A DNA stretch of 64,000 bases. Source: Tricholomella constricta (Eukaryota > Basidiomycota > Agaricomycetes > Agaricales > Lyophyllaceae). The stretch is from positions 1,426,001 to 1,490,000 of the forward strand of contig JAACJP010000001.1 of assembly GCA_013368375.1 (NCBI GenBank). Direction: 5' to 3'. The notes below the pieces were generated by a model. That model saw only the letters and a list, made by a program, of their open reading frames with translations, was not told the DNA's origin and did not search any database. The translations under genes were made by a program, and so were the position numbers. Below are positions 23,790-35,418 of this stretch, in pieces; the first letter of the stretch is position 1, and each line of letters opens with the position of its first letter.

Positions 23790-26704
23790 ATGGCCATCTC
23801 ACCGTCCAGCGATGAGCCTCTCTACCGACCCAAAAATCCCAAAGACTCGTCGGCCTTTCGTTTTCTTGCTCAGGTCAACGCCACCTTCCGTCTCTCCTTA
23901 AACTCCTACCAAGATCTCTACACCTGGTCCACCACTCACATCGACCACTTTTGGAGCGCCGTGTGGGATCACACAAACATCATCGGCCACAAAGGACATC
24001 ATATTGTGGATGCGGAAGCTCCACCGCCTGCCAATCCTGCTTGGTTCGCCTCTATTCGCATGTATAACCATCTCATACACTCCTCAAACCTTCCTCGCCG
24101 ACAGGTTCTCCGAGGCCAAACTCAATTGGGCCGAGAATATGTTGCACTGCCGCTCTGAGAGCAAGTTGGCCCTCATTCAAGCCAGTCCGTCTCCGACATT
24201 CTTTCCCGTACAAGGTTCTGATTACCACCAACTCCAGCGGAGCCCACACCAGATGTACCCGCACCCGAGTTGCGCAAATGTACTTACTTGGAGCTATATA
24301 ATCTAGTCGCGGATCTGACATCTGCCCTCCTCCGTGATGGCTTGGTACCTGGCGATCGCGTTGCTTCTTATTCATCGAACTGCATCGTGAGTTCGTTTAT
24401 TGACTAGAACATTTTTACTTCCTCCGTCAAAGTGTGGGGTTGGATCACACCTCCTCGCACGAGATCTCTTGGCATTTGATGTCGAGCTGAGCTAACACGA
24501 ATCCGCGATTTCCCCGGCACTAGGAAAATGTGGTCGCCTGTCTTGCAACTACCGCCGCCGGTGGAATCTGGGTAAGCGCAGCCGCCGACTTTGCTCCAGA
24601 GGGCGTAATTGAGCGGTCTGTCCAACTACATCATGCATACGCCACGTTGGCTCACGTGAAGAAAAATCTAGATTTGAACAAGTCCAACCAAAGTTTATCT
24701 TTGCCGTCGATGCTGTCGTGTAGGTCTCTTCTCGTCATATTCTGTGCCTTGGCATTGACATGGTCCAGGTATAACGCGAAGGTCCACCGACATGTTCCCA
24801 AACTCTCTGCGTTACTTTCTGGCCTTTCAAAGAAAGATATTGCACCCTCCAAAGTCATTGTTATACATCCTATACCACAGGTAGAGGATCGTGGAGACTG
24901 GTCTTCTGAGTGGATTTCATGGGATGCATTCTTGGCCGAGGGTCGCAATTGCAAGCTGGGACGCACTTCCTCGGGGGAGATCGAATGGAACAGAGGCTCG
25001 TTCGACGCCCCTCTGTGGATCCTGTTCAGCAGCGGCACCACTGGCCGACCCAAGTCGGTCAATGCTACATCGCACGCGATCCTTCTATTGATATTTTTAA
25101 CAGGCCCATCGTGCATCGGGCGGGTGGGATGTTGCTACAAGCCAAGAAAGAGTTCAAGATCTGCGGTGATCTACAGCCCGAGGACGTCTTTTTCTATTAC
25201 ACGACGACGTGAGATATCCCAACTTTCTTCAATCTAACACTGAATCTCATAAACATGCCAAGCGGATGGATGATGTGGAATTTCCTCGTGAGCGGTCTCA
25301 GTCTGGGATCGACTCTTGTGCTTTACGATGGTAGCCCCTTGAGGGACCCTTCTTATCTCTGGAAGCTCGTTGATGATCTCGGTATAACAATATTTGGTAC
25401 CAGTGCAAAGTACATCGATCATCTCTCGGTACCTCTTTTCGTGAATCGCCCTTGGTTCGGTAATTCTGAAATACAGCTTCTAGAAAGGGTACCGTCCTCG
25501 TGAACACCATGATTTGTCAACCTTGCGACACATCTACTCTACCGGTTCTCCGCTGGCACCTCCCTTATTCGACTATGTCTATAGGCACATCTGTGAAGAT
25601 GTCCTTCTTGGTTCGATCACAGGTCCGCAACCCGGTTCTTAACCAGTCGATCGGATATTGACTACTGCAAAGGTGGTACTGACATATGCTCCCTGTTTGC
25701 TGGCATGTGCTCGGCACTTCCTGTCTATCGAGGCGAAATCCAATGTCGTATGCTGGGAATGGCCATCGAAAGCTTTTCGCCGACGGGAACGCTGTGCGCA
25801 CCCGATGAGCCTGGAGAACTCGTTTGCGTGAAGCCGTTCCCTTGCATGCCCCTTGGGTTTTGGCCGTTGCCTGGCTTTGGGTCCGAACCAGATGTCAAAG
25901 CCGCGAATGTTCGTTATCAGCAAGCGTATTTTTCGGAGTTCGAAGGTGTTTGGTGTGAGATTTCCAATATCCTCGCAGCTGATTGATGACTGATCGATCC
26001 ACAAGACCACGGTGACCACGTCGTCATCACACGTTCGAGGGGTGGAAATGGAGGGGGCCTGGTTATGCTCGGGCGCTCAGATGGCGTGCTGTTCGTCTTT
26101 CGAGTTCCATCAACCCATGTGAACATGTGCATTGGTCGACTGACACTCTTGACAGAAACCCCGGAGGAATACGATTCGGATCATCGGAGCTGTACGATGT
26201 GCTTGATTTATGCTTCTCAGGTTCTGGTATGGAGTACATCATAGTGGACTCCCTTGCTGTCGGGCAAAAAGTAGAGGGTGGGACCGATGAGCGAGTTATC
26301 TTATTTATCAAGTTACCGGAAGGGCATACACTCTCTACCGATCTAGAACAAAAAATCAAGGCCGAAGTTCGTAACAGGAGGAGCCCGCGGCATGTGCCAG
26401 CAAGGGTACGTAGTCTTTTTTTATCCCCTCCGGATGTCAGGATCTAGCTGATGCCGGACTCGCCGTCGCTAGATCATCCAGGTCACGGACATCCCATACA
26501 CGCTTAACGGGAAGCGTGTGGAAGTTCTTGTGAAGAAGGTGAGATGTTATGCTCAGTCAACGTGTTCAAGTCACTCAAAAAACCGGTCAGATCATCAACG
26601 GCGCCGCTCTCACAAGCGTTAACCCTGCAACACTGTCGAACCCGGAATGCCTCGCATTTTATGCGGAGGTTGGGGCGGCGCTGCGCCTGGAAGTGGGCGC
26701 ATAG
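23790..26704 (+). CDS. Acetoacetyl-CoA synthetase
   Basis: Cytosolic ANL-superfamily ligase that makes acetoacetyl-CoA from acetoacetate, CoA and ATP. The N-terminus (MAISPSSDEPLYRPKNPKDSSAFRF...FWSAVWDHTNIIGHKG) and LNWAENMLH are typical of AACS. NVVACLATTAAGGIWVSAAADFAPEGVIER follows. The AMP-binding P-loop reads LWILFSSGTTGRPK, with an intron directly after it and PIVHRAGG on the next exon. Then come GWMMWNFLVSGLSLGSTLVLYDGSP, YSTGSPLAPPLFDYVY, GSITGGTDICSLF, FEGVWYHGDHV (codon split by an intron), [25 protein letters not shown] and the C-terminal catalytic region IIQVTDIPYTLNGKRVEVLVKK with its Lys. About ten introns. All key motifs are intact; the start is the ATG at 23790. Confidence 0.93.
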
Positions 26705-27142
26705 TAAACAATGTCTAAAACAATACATGTTTCTTTTCATCCTTGCACACTCAAAGGACCTTTGGAAACAGAGCGCTGCTGCACTATCGATCCACAACGG
26801 ATCTGCCGGATTCGATGTGGCGGTGCATAACTAGCCTCGAGGCACGTCTCCAAATAACCCTCGTTACTTATGTAACCCCATTGTTGTCGAAAATTTGCTG
26901 GGCGTTCTCGCCGCACTTACGACTATCGCTGCACGTTCTGAGGCATCGCCTGCAAGCTTGATCTGACCGCCACGACTCAATCAGCACTCACGACCCCGAA
27001 ACGCGTGCCTTAGCTTGAACACGCTCCGGATTCACAGCTTCATGGTAGCCTCGTGTTGTTAATTGCCTAATGCTTTATCATGCCGCCCAATCGCTCTCGA
27101 CAAGCACCCGAACCCTCATCGTCTCCTCTTCGACGCTCAATA
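26705..27142. other. Intergenic region, AACS 3' end to MARVEL gene 1
   Basis: No exon or RNA gene recognised. An upstream in-frame ATG at 27080 could lengthen the next gene by 21 residues. Confidence 0.4.
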
Positions 27143-28302
27143 ATGCCTTTCGTTTTCAATACAATCCGGACCAGTCTCTATGGTACGACACGTTGAGTGC
27201 CTCAAATGCTTTTCTTCCTAACTCAGCTCCAGGGACGGTTCTCTTGTTCACGGTTATCTGCCTGGCAATGGCTGGCCACTTCCAGCATGTCTTGGCTGCT
27301 TCTGACCTCAGTGAGCTACAGCCAAGTTTTCGCAGTGGATGCTTCTGACCATCTTCACAGCTCGTTTTGTTCCATTCGCTATCTTCGTCTGCACAGCCAG
27401 TCTAATTATTTTCATCATTCTGTGCGTGCTTTTTACTTCCGGACGTCAATATCTTATGCTCTGCCCTTGCAGCCTCGGATTCAGCCTTGTCTTAAGGGAA
27501 CGCAATCCTATATCCACCAGGATAGAGTTGGCATGCCTGGCACTTGCGGGGCTATTCTGGCTAGGTGAGGCGCACCTAATCATAGCATGGCCGAAGATTT
27601 ACTTAATCTTTTCAGTTTTGGGGGTCTACCTGACAAGCTCTGAATCCCAATCGGCCGATGTTGAATGTTTTTCCTCCGCGTCGGCCACGCAGCCCTTGGA
27701 TGACTCCGCAGCAGGCTGTACGTCAAGTTCAATCTTCCGAGGCCTTCATAATCTTACACGATCTAGTCCACACGGAACAGTATCAGGCCATGTACCGGGT
27801 CCTTATGACCTTTTCGTTGATCAACGCAACCCTCAGTAAGCGTGTGCACCGTTCATGTTCCACGATCCTGCCTCATGGAACTTCTACAGTACTTCTCGCG
27901 TGTATTGGACTGTTGATTCTGGCTGTCCGAAGACACAAGATGGGTGACGATCATATGTGGCACGGCCCTGTTACATCTTGCGCGTGGTTCAACTCGTATG
28001 GGAATGGTGTCAAGCGTGGCAACAGCGGAACCTCGAGCATCCTTCCAATTGCTGGAGTGTCAGGCGCGGTGTCTGGCGGCAGAAAGGGCTACTCTGAACG
28101 ACGGAGTCCGTACGCAAACGGCAGGCCAGCAGGACACACAGGCACCGGCAGCTCTAAACCTCTCCCCAACAGCCCTCCCATGCGGCAACTTTCTGGCAAC
28201 TCTGGGAAGTCAACACTGATTGGATCCCATTCCACGAATGAATTCGAACGCGGCAACATGATGAATCCGAATGTCGGCCGACAAACCCGTGGTTCTCGGT
28301 GA
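27143..28302 (+). CDS. MARVEL-like four-TM membrane protein (paralogue 1)
   Basis: Small integral membrane protein of the MARVEL type found in many basidiomycetes; members are linked to membrane domains, but the function here is unknown. Exons joined in frame give MPFVFNTIRTSLY, then APGTVLLFTVICLAMAGHFQHVLAASDL (TM1), TRFVPFAIFVCTASLIIFIIL (TM2), LGFSLVLRERNPISTRIELACLALAGLFWL (TM3), VLGVYLTSSESQSADVECFSSASATQP, a middle part ending EQYQAMYRVLMTFSLINATL, and a TM4-like TVLLACIGLLILAVRR. A Gly/Ser-rich cytoplasmic tail closes the protein. The start at 27143 is chosen because both tandem paralogues have first exons of the same length and phase. First of three related genes in a row. Confidence 0.72.
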
Positions 28303-28603
28303 CCGGTGTTGTAGACAGACAGACTTGACTGGTATATATATGTAACACTTACTATCTTATTCTGGGCTAGCTACATAGGAAGAGAAGGATAGCACTGGGA
28401 GTAAATCATGGCTGTATGTACTTTTTAACGACCGCAATATATACCTAGACCGGTTGAGAGTCGCGACAACGCGTGGACGCTCACGTGCTGAGGATGGAAG
28501 CAATTTGAAAAATGACGTCCTTAACAAGTTCGAACCGGCGACGTTCCATCATCCTGTCAACTCCTCAATCTTACGCTGTATTTTCCAAAAATTCACGAAC
28601 TGA
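28303..28603. other. Intergenic region between MARVEL genes 1 and 2
   Basis: Contains a TATATATA run near 28335 and a CACGTG E-box at 28482-28487. No exon seen. Confidence 0.4.
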
Positions 28604-29734
28604 ATGACTGTACGCTTTGGAAACTACAGAATTGGCTTTTATGGCAAGTTTCTGCTTCACTTCAAGCCCTATACGTAATTCTGACTATCGTTGACAGTCG
28701 CCGTATTTCTCCTCTCCGGTTGGTGATTTTGGCGCTTGACTTGGGGCGCATATCAACACAGACCTCTCAGGAACTGTCTTGGGGCTAGCGGCCAATTTTG
28801 CCAGCCTTTTCCTTCCAAAACTGCATCGTAAGTTACCAGTGCTTGTCGGCGCTTAACTTGAGGCTCACAAATGACATTTCTCTCGCAGGCGATTTTACGA
28901 TTTTCTCTCTGGTTGTTCCGTCCCTCACGATCTTCTTGTATCTTTTATCGTGAGATCTAATTCCAGTGACATGGGCTGCAATCCAACCTCTGACGCCGCG
29001 GTATACAAGATTACAATGGGCACAGCCTCGAACTGAAGCTGTATTGTTGTTCATTACGGGAGCGTTATGGATAGGTACGCGCAAATCTCATTTTCCCGAT
29101 CTCTGCAGAACTCACCTTCGAAGCTAGCTATGGGAGCATGGTCAACGTAAGCCCTTTGCACCCCCACCTAAAAAATCATAAGCAAGAGACGCCATTTTCG
29201 AAGTGATATTATAGGACATGTTCAGTGCGACGGCCTGGCTGGCCAACGAACTGCCACGAAGGCCGGAGACAGTCGGTTATCTTGCATGTATCCTGTCAAT
29301 CTTGTGCTCACGTTATTGCTATTCCAGTGTCAGCGCAAGCCTTTTGCTACGAAATGAAAGTTATCCAGGCTTTCTCTTGGATGCTTTTCATCATCATTAC
29401 CCTCGCCCTCATTTTACTTTTCCGTCTGGTCACCCACGCACAAATGTTTGGACGTTACGATATTTGGAGAGAGCCCATCCGCGGTGAGCAAAGTACGTTA
29501 AAGTACAGTGCCTCATAATAACTAAATAGCTCTACTTCAGAGCTGCCTTGGTTTGGAGAAGCTCCCGGCTTCTATAATACTCACCAAGGAGGCATGCTGC
29601 AATACCCCGGAGGCTATCCGTATGGGCAACCACCCATGAGTGCTCCCTCCATGCAACATCCTGGCCAAACTATTGTTGTCCAACCGGGAATGAATGGACA
29701 GCCAGCCACAGTCACTCGAGTACCCATGGCATGA
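28604..29734 (+). CDS. MARVEL-like four-TM membrane protein (paralogue 2)
   Basis: Second member of the tandem set. It starts with MTVRFGNYRIGFY (13 codons plus one base, as in paralogue 1). A GC-AG intron (28644-28697) and another intron lead to VAVFLLSDLSGTVLGLAANFASLFLPKLHRDFTIFSLVVPSLTIFL. A further intron joins to LQWAQPRTEAVLLFITGALWIG, then AMGAWST, DMFSATAWLANELPRR, AKAFCYEMKVIQAFSWMLFIIITLALILLFRLVTHAQMFGRYDIWREPI (last TM), and a Gly/Pro/Gln tail ending PGMNGQPATVTRVPMA. At two positions the intron phase equals that of paralogue 1. Function unknown; membrane location is clear from the four hydrophobic segments. Some small-exon borders are inferred. Confidence 0.72.
28644..28697 (+). 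other. GC-AG intron in MARVEL gene 2
   Basis: The donor reads TATG|GCAAGT and the acceptor TTGACAG. It is at the same position and phase as the GT-AG first intron of the neighbouring paralogues. Confidence 0.6.
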
Positions 29735-30001
29735 GGGTCATACAACAGAGGAATATAACGACAGCTATGCAACACGATTTAACCTGGGTCGGATAACATG
29801 GACATTCGGACTTATGTTTTTTAGAGATTTGCCTCACGATTTTCTTACCAACACGTTGTACATATATCTTGGCTTGCGTTTTACGTTTTGATGCGCGTGC
29901 GAGGAACGTGCTACGCCTCGTTCTCCCGCCTCATGCAATGATAAAAATGTTCATGATATCGCGGTCCTCCTGACAGACCCACTTTCTACGCATCAGACAC
30001 A
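29735..30001. other. Intergenic region between MARVEL genes 2 and 3
   Basis: Non-coding gap; nothing recognisable beyond A/T-rich tracts near 29820-29885. Confidence 0.35.
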
Positions 30002-30625
30002 ATGCCGCTATTTCGTGACCGTCCTGTCCGTTCGACGATCGCAGGTACGACTCCGTTACTTGTATGGATAGGAATGTCGTCAACTGACCTGCACGGCCGA
30101 GCAGTCATCATCGCACTCTCCCTAGGACACTTCTTGACAAAGTTGATGTCTTCGCTCCGTAGGACATCCATATTTCCACTCGATAATTCCTGACATGGGT
30201 TTCCAAGATGCGTTTCATCTGACGCAGACATCGGTGGCGATCCTCGCCATCTTGTCGTTGATGTTCCTGTCCGTGTTCCCTCTGGTTCGATTGCCTTAGG
30301 AGTTTCTGATCCTATTCCAGTGTCATCATGCACCACCAGCGACAAGGACAGCTCCTGACGCAATCACAGGAGGAGATGGTGCTGATCTGCGGTTTCGGTC
30401 TTTTTTGGTTCGGTGAGCCATACAAGTCTTGTGACTCTGTCAAGTTCTAAGACACGAGGAAAGCCGCATTGTTGGCCTGGCGTGCCATGTCGCATCGGTC
30501 ACTGGATCCGGGTCCAGCAGGGGAACTCGATTTCGTTTCGGCGACAACAGGCAAAGCGAGAGAACCAGGTTTCACCGGGGGTGTGCGACCGTATCCGTGC
30601 TCGAGTGACGATATATATTGTGTAG
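30002..30625 (+). pseudogene. MARVEL-like paralogue 3, probably truncated
   Basis: Third copy in the array. Exon 1 (MPLFRDRPVRSTIA plus one base) and the next exons, VIIALSLGHFLTKLMSSL and HAFHLTQTSVAILAILSLMFL, then VIMHHQRQGQLLTQSQEEMVLICGFGLFWFG, line up with paralogue 1 exon for exon, in the same phases (1, 1, 2, then a donor right after the W-F/L-G residues). After that donor the expected Cys-containing loop and the fourth membrane segment cannot be found before the UBC8 gene; only a hydrophilic frame ending at 30625 remains. I therefore read it as a 3'-truncated or decayed gene, though a short expressed protein is possible. Confidence 0.5.
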
Positions 30626-30868
30626 TCGAGGACTATACGTTCTGGTAAAGGTCCAGTATTTAGCGGGCAGGTACAGGATACCTGTTGTTTCACGAATAAA
30701 GCAAAAGGTGTGATAGTTTGTAGTAAGAGTTGGATGAGTAAAGGTCGGAGTTCAGTCATCGCAATCGCCCACAAACGCGCCGAATCATCGCCTGGAGGGT
30801 CACAGCTCGGCCGATTCCGTTCTTTGTTCTAATCTCGCCCACAACTACCACCACCCCCACTGCTCATC

Positions 30869-31735
30869 ATGATAAGTCTCTTTCAAGCCTCTCATCCAAT
30901 CCCTTGACTGACATACTCCATCCTGTTCACGCAAATCCCAGCAAGCGTCGAATTGAGACCGATGTGATGAAGATGTCCGTACAACGTCATCTCCTCTGAG
31001 CTGCTTACTCACTCTTGTTCAGGCTCATGTCCGATTATGAGGTTTCTTTGGTGAACGACAGTATGCAGGAGTTCCTCGTCCGTTTCTATGGCCCAACCGA
31101 GAGTGCGCCCCTTTGCGTCCTGGAGCTGACTCCTTTGCTAATCATCGCCGTTCCCCCGTTAGCACCGTTTGCTGGAGGAGTATGGAAGATACATGTCGAA
31201 CTCCCGGATCAATACCCATTCAAATCACCCAGTATTGGCTTCATGAACAAGATATTCCACCCTAACATCGACGAGTTGTGCGCATTCACTTCCTCCATGA
31301 GCCGTAGACAACTAATGTTGGTGGTTAGGAGCGGCTCCGTGTGTCTCGACGTAATCAACCAGACATGGTCGCCTATGTTTGGTGAGTTTACGTTCATCTA
31401 CCGCCGCAATACATATCATCTAAACGGCAACCCAGACATGATCAACATCTTCGAAGTGTTTCTTCCCCAGCTATTGCGCTACCCAAACCCGAATGATCCT
31501 TTGAATGGAGAGGCTGCTGCGCTCCTTATGCGCCACCCGAAGGAGTACGAGGCCAAGGTGAAAGGTAACGATCACATTTGTATGTAATGTCGCAACCGCT
31601 TACTTGACCCTTTTGTCAGAATACGTTCAGAAATTCGCCACAAAGGAAGCTGCAGATGCGGCGACAGACGGCAACGACGATGATGACCAGGACGAAGAGA
31701 TGAGCGACATGGGAAGCATCAGCGACGGGGAATGA
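30869..31735 (+). CDS. UBC8: Ubiquitin-conjugating enzyme E2 UBC8/UBE2H
   Basis: Class E2 used with the GID/CTLH E3 to target gluconeogenic enzymes in yeast. The body is diagnostic: [36 protein letters not shown], then [38 protein letters not shown], the catalytic [73 protein letters not shown] and an acidic tail ([19 protein letters not shown]) as in UBE2H. Introns at about 31099-31160, in the IDEL region, after SPMF and after EAKVK. The 5' end is uncertain. The upstream ATG at 30869 is followed by ATAAGT where a GT donor would be expected, and joining it to CGTCGAATT gives the usual N-terminus. Confidence 0.9.
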
Positions 31736-32055
31736 TGTTCTCACCCATCTCTGCCCTTCTCGTGTCTTCCCCTGCATTTACCCCCATCATCGTCCAGGTT
31801 ACTTGAGCCTTCCAAATGTGTTTATATATATATCCCGCATCAGTCTGTCGTCCTACCACACTTGCCCACACCTTCAATTCCTTGTACACTTTGCATCATC
31901 GTCATGGCCCAGCCCACCCTCTTCTGATTGTTGTTCTTACCTCCCGGATCTCTGCTGTTACCTGTAGTTTATTTTATGGGTTGTTGTACTATTCCCTTAT
32001 GAGAGAGATTCTGCACAACTTATCGGACAGTTAATAAGAATTTTGGCCGGAACAT
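31736..32055. other. Convergent 3' region, UBC8 and THOC5-like
   Basis: The two genes end towards each other here. Sequence is T-rich with no exon recognised. Confidence 0.4.
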
Positions 32056-32883
32056 TCAGCCTGGTGCAATAGCATCTGGGGTTTGTATTGAAGGTACAAA
32101 AGTTTCTATTTTCTTTCGAGTATCCGCCGCAGACTACACGAGACCGGTGAAAAGTGAACTGACAGTATGAGTACATTTGCATACCTTTATGAGCTGGTCG
32201 ATCTGGGACTTGACATTGTCCATCGTGGCAGCTTTGGTTTTGCTTTCTTTCAAGAGGTCTTCTTTGCGCTGCAAGAGTTCCTTTCTCCTCAGGTCGAGTC
32301 TATGGTTGTGGCGTTAAACGGGTTCAACAGAGTGGAGCCATTTGATGAGGGACTGGACGTACCGTTGGCGTTCTGCGAGTTCGAAGCTTAAGCGATTAAG
32401 CATAAGTTGATGTTCATCTGAGAGCACGTCTTCTGTGCAAGCTTCCTCCGGAGCCAACCTCTTAAACTCCTCCATGCTATATAGAGGAACGTCCTGGTAG
32501 ATGGAGCTGGATATAGTTCGCGCTCTCAGCCACACCGATGAACAACATGGGACAGTTGAGACTCACGCAAACTGCCGGCACTTTTCGATTTCCCGCTCGA
32601 GGTGGCGCTTTTCATACAAGAGGTTCTGTAGGCCGAGGTGAGACTGATCCATTTCATGGCGCGCGTCGGCCGTGGCGTCTTTGCGAACACGGGTAGCGGT
32701 GTTGGCGGCGCGATGGAGAGACTTGAGCCGACCCATGAGAGCCATGGCACGGATATGCATGGCGGCAACATCCTGGTCGAGGTGGTTCACAGACACCAAG
32801 TCGCGGAGTTTGTCAATGACCTCGTCGGGCGAGGGTGGGACGCCGTGGTCGCCGTTGGGCTGTGTGGAGGGATGCATTGCCAT
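32056..32883 (-). CDS. THOC5/FMIP-like protein (THO complex)
   Basis: Probable THO/TREX subunit 5-type protein, acting in co-transcriptional mRNA export. The start at 32883 gives MAMHPSTQPNGDHGVPPSPDEVIDKLRDLVSVNHLDQDVAAMHIRAMALMGRLKSLHRAANTATRVRKDATADARHEMDQSHLGLQNLLYEKRHLEREIEKCRQFA. The next exon holds the signature SIYQDVPLYSMEEFKRLAPEE, then DEHQLMLNRLSFELAERQRY and a coiled coil (RRKELLQRKEDLLKESKTKAATMDNVKSQIDQLIK). After a last intron it ends SAADTRKKIETFVPSIQTPDAIAPG at 32056. At about 220 residues it covers only the conserved N-terminal half of animal THOC5, as usual for fungal members. Confidence 0.82.
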
Positions 32884-33092
32884 GGTGTGGAGACGACGTC
32901 TGTGGCGATGGCAAGGAACGTTGCTTGGCTGGACCGGACGCCAACGCCGGCGGGCCGGGAAGAGTCCGGTAGGGATAATTAATCGGTCTTGTCGATCACT
33001 CAGCATCCACCCCCCCGACTGATCTCTTTCGCCTGAAGCAACTCTCTTTGTTCCCAACTCATCCTTTCTCCCTTTTTATCCCCTCCATCGAC

Positions 33093-35013
33093 ATGAATCG
33101 TGCTCGCGCGCTTTCTGGAACAATCCCCTCCATGGAGACGTCTCATGACGAGCTCAAAGATAACACAATCATCGTCGGTCAGTACATCTATTCTCTTGTT
33201 TTACTGTCTACTTATTCGACAGCGCGCAGTATTGGGTGCATCTGGAGATCTTGCCAAGAAAAAGGTAGACGATCCCTGCCAGTGTCGTAATCTCTGCTGA
33301 TCGATGTCGCCCCGTAGACACTGCCTGCGCTGTTCGGTCTCTATCGCCAGGGTTTTCTTCCTAGAGATGTCAAAATTGTCGGATATGCGCGCACAAAGAT
33401 GGATCGAGACGAATTTCACAAGCGCGCGACCTCCTACATCAAAAACCCCGACAACGATCCCGAGATTTCCACGTCCATCGACGAGTTCAAGGCCCTCTCC
33501 ACTTACGTCTCTGGCAGCTACGAAGACGGCGCTGCATTCGACAACCTAAACAAGCACCTTGGGGAAATCGAATCAGAATATCAGTCAAAAGAACGCAACC
33601 GTATCTTTTACTTTGCCCTTCCCCCTAGCGTCTTTGTTCCCGTTGCCAAAAATCTCAAGGAGCACTGTTACATAGCGAAAGGAGGCATCAACAGAGTCAT
33701 CGTCGAAAAACCTTTTGGCAAGGACCTCGAATCTGCACGAGAACTGCTTGGGTCGCTCAAACAGTACTGGACGGAGGATGAGACATTCCGTATCGATCAT
33801 TACCTGGGGAAGGAAATGGTGAAGAATCTTCTCGTTCTGCGGTTCGCCAACGTTGCGATGGGAGCGGCCTGGGATAAGAATTCCATCAGCAACGTTCAGA
33901 TCACATTCAAGGAACCATTCGGCACTGAAGGCCGCGGAGGCTATTTCGACGAGTTTGGAATCATCCGCGACGTCCTGCAAAACCGTAAGTCTTGTTGCAA
34001 GGTTTTGATAAGCCCCTGTTTATGAGCTAGCATAGATTTGCTGCAAGTCCTGAGTATTTTGACCATGGAGCGCCCTGTCTCATTCTCTGCAGAAGACATA
34101 CGTGATGAAAAGGCAATTTTAATAGATCCTTTTACTTCTTGCTTCTGACGACTGAAATCGCAGGTCAAAGTTCTGCGTTGTATCCCTCCCATCGAGCAAA
34201 GTGATACCCTCCTGGGCCAGTACGTGGCTGCCAATGGTAAACCAGGCTACCTTGACGACGAAACTGTTCCTCCTCAATCTGTCTGCCCTACCTACGCCGC
34301 CACAACGCTTTGGATCCACAACCCGCGATGGGAGGGTGTTCCTTTCGTCCTGAAGGCCGGAAAGGGTATGCACATGGTTTCCTAATCTGACATTCTCACC
34401 GTAACCAATTCCCTGTACTACAGCCCTCAACGAAGCCAAGGTGGAGGTCCGCATCCAGTTCAAGGATGTTACGCAGGGTATCTTCAAAGACATCGCGCGT
34501 AATGAGCTCGTTATCCGTATTCAGCCCTCGGAGGCGGTCTACCTGAAGTTGAACGCCAAAACCCCGGGTCTGTATACACGTGCGATCCCGACGGAGATGG
34601 ACCTCACATACAAGAGACGGTTCACCGAGTCCAAGATTCCCGAGGCATACGAAGCACTGATCCTTGACGCGCTAAAGGGTGACCACTCCAACTTTGTGCG
34701 CCATGACGAGCTTGACGTCGCTTGGAAGGTCCGTGACGTCGTTGACAGCGCCACACTAGGTTGCCGCTGACGTTAATTCGGGGTAGATTTTCACGCCTAT
34801 CCTGCACTGGATAGACGGTCTTAATGGTCCACGCCCCCGCCCTGTTGCATACCCTTATGGCTCTCGTGGTCCTAAAGAACTCGAGGCCTTTATCAACAAA
34901 TACGGCTACAAGCGATCGGGCGAAGCCTAGTCAGTATTGTTTCTTCGATCTAGCTTCGCAAAGCTGACTCTTTACGCAGCGCATGGCCGGTCACAAACCT
35001 TGCATCCCTGTAA
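33093..35013 (+). CDS. ZWF1: Glucose-6-phosphate 1-dehydrogenase
   Basis: First, NADP+-dependent step of the oxidative pentose-phosphate pathway. An NADP-binding fold VLGASGDLAKKKTLPALFGLY follows the short N-terminus. Then come KIVGYARTKMDRDEF, NRIFYFALPPSVF, RVIVEKPFGKD, the active-site block [96 protein letters not shown] and a conserved C-terminus ending YKRSGEAYAWPVTNLASL. Eight or so introns; one (34113-34163) has a GC donor (AAG|GCAATT) and is needed to keep RDEKVKVLRCIPP in frame. The gene is divergent from the THOC5-like gene across 209 bp. Confidence 0.96.
34113..34163 (+). other. GC-AG intron in the G6PDH gene
   Basis: The exon ends GATGAAAAG and the next starts GTCAAAGTT, giving the conserved RDEKVKVLRCIPP. 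No GT donor exists between, so the intron must start GCAATT. Confidence 0.75.
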
Positions 35014-35418
35014 TACGTTATCGCGTGAGCCTCATTAGAGCACAGGCCGTCTCGAGACTATCCATTTTCGGCACATATTTTATAGAACATTCGGGCACTC
35101 AAATAAATGTACGATCAACGAACACGAATTGTTGTATGTCATGGCACAATGCATGTGTTTTCACAATGTCATCGAGGAGGCCATTTGGACGAGCTCCTTG
35201 GAAATCCGAACGCGGAAGGCTTGGTAGCTTGCACTTCTATTGATAACTTGGATACTTCGAGTCGACGGGTACAGGAATCAGACGCATCAGAGGGTGGGGG
35301 AAGGTTTGTGTTCCGGCATTGATAGGCTGTATGTATTCGAAAAGTAAATTACGACATATCATACGAGATTGCAGGGATATAGTCTGTGTGTGAGTTCTCC
35401 ACGTAAGTAATATGAAAC
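35014..35418. other. Convergent 3' region, G6PDH and a hypothetical gene
   Basis: A minus-strand open frame (35237-35449) could represent a further 3' exon of the neighbouring hypothetical gene, but I cannot join it in frame. Nothing else is recognised. Confidence 0.35.
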
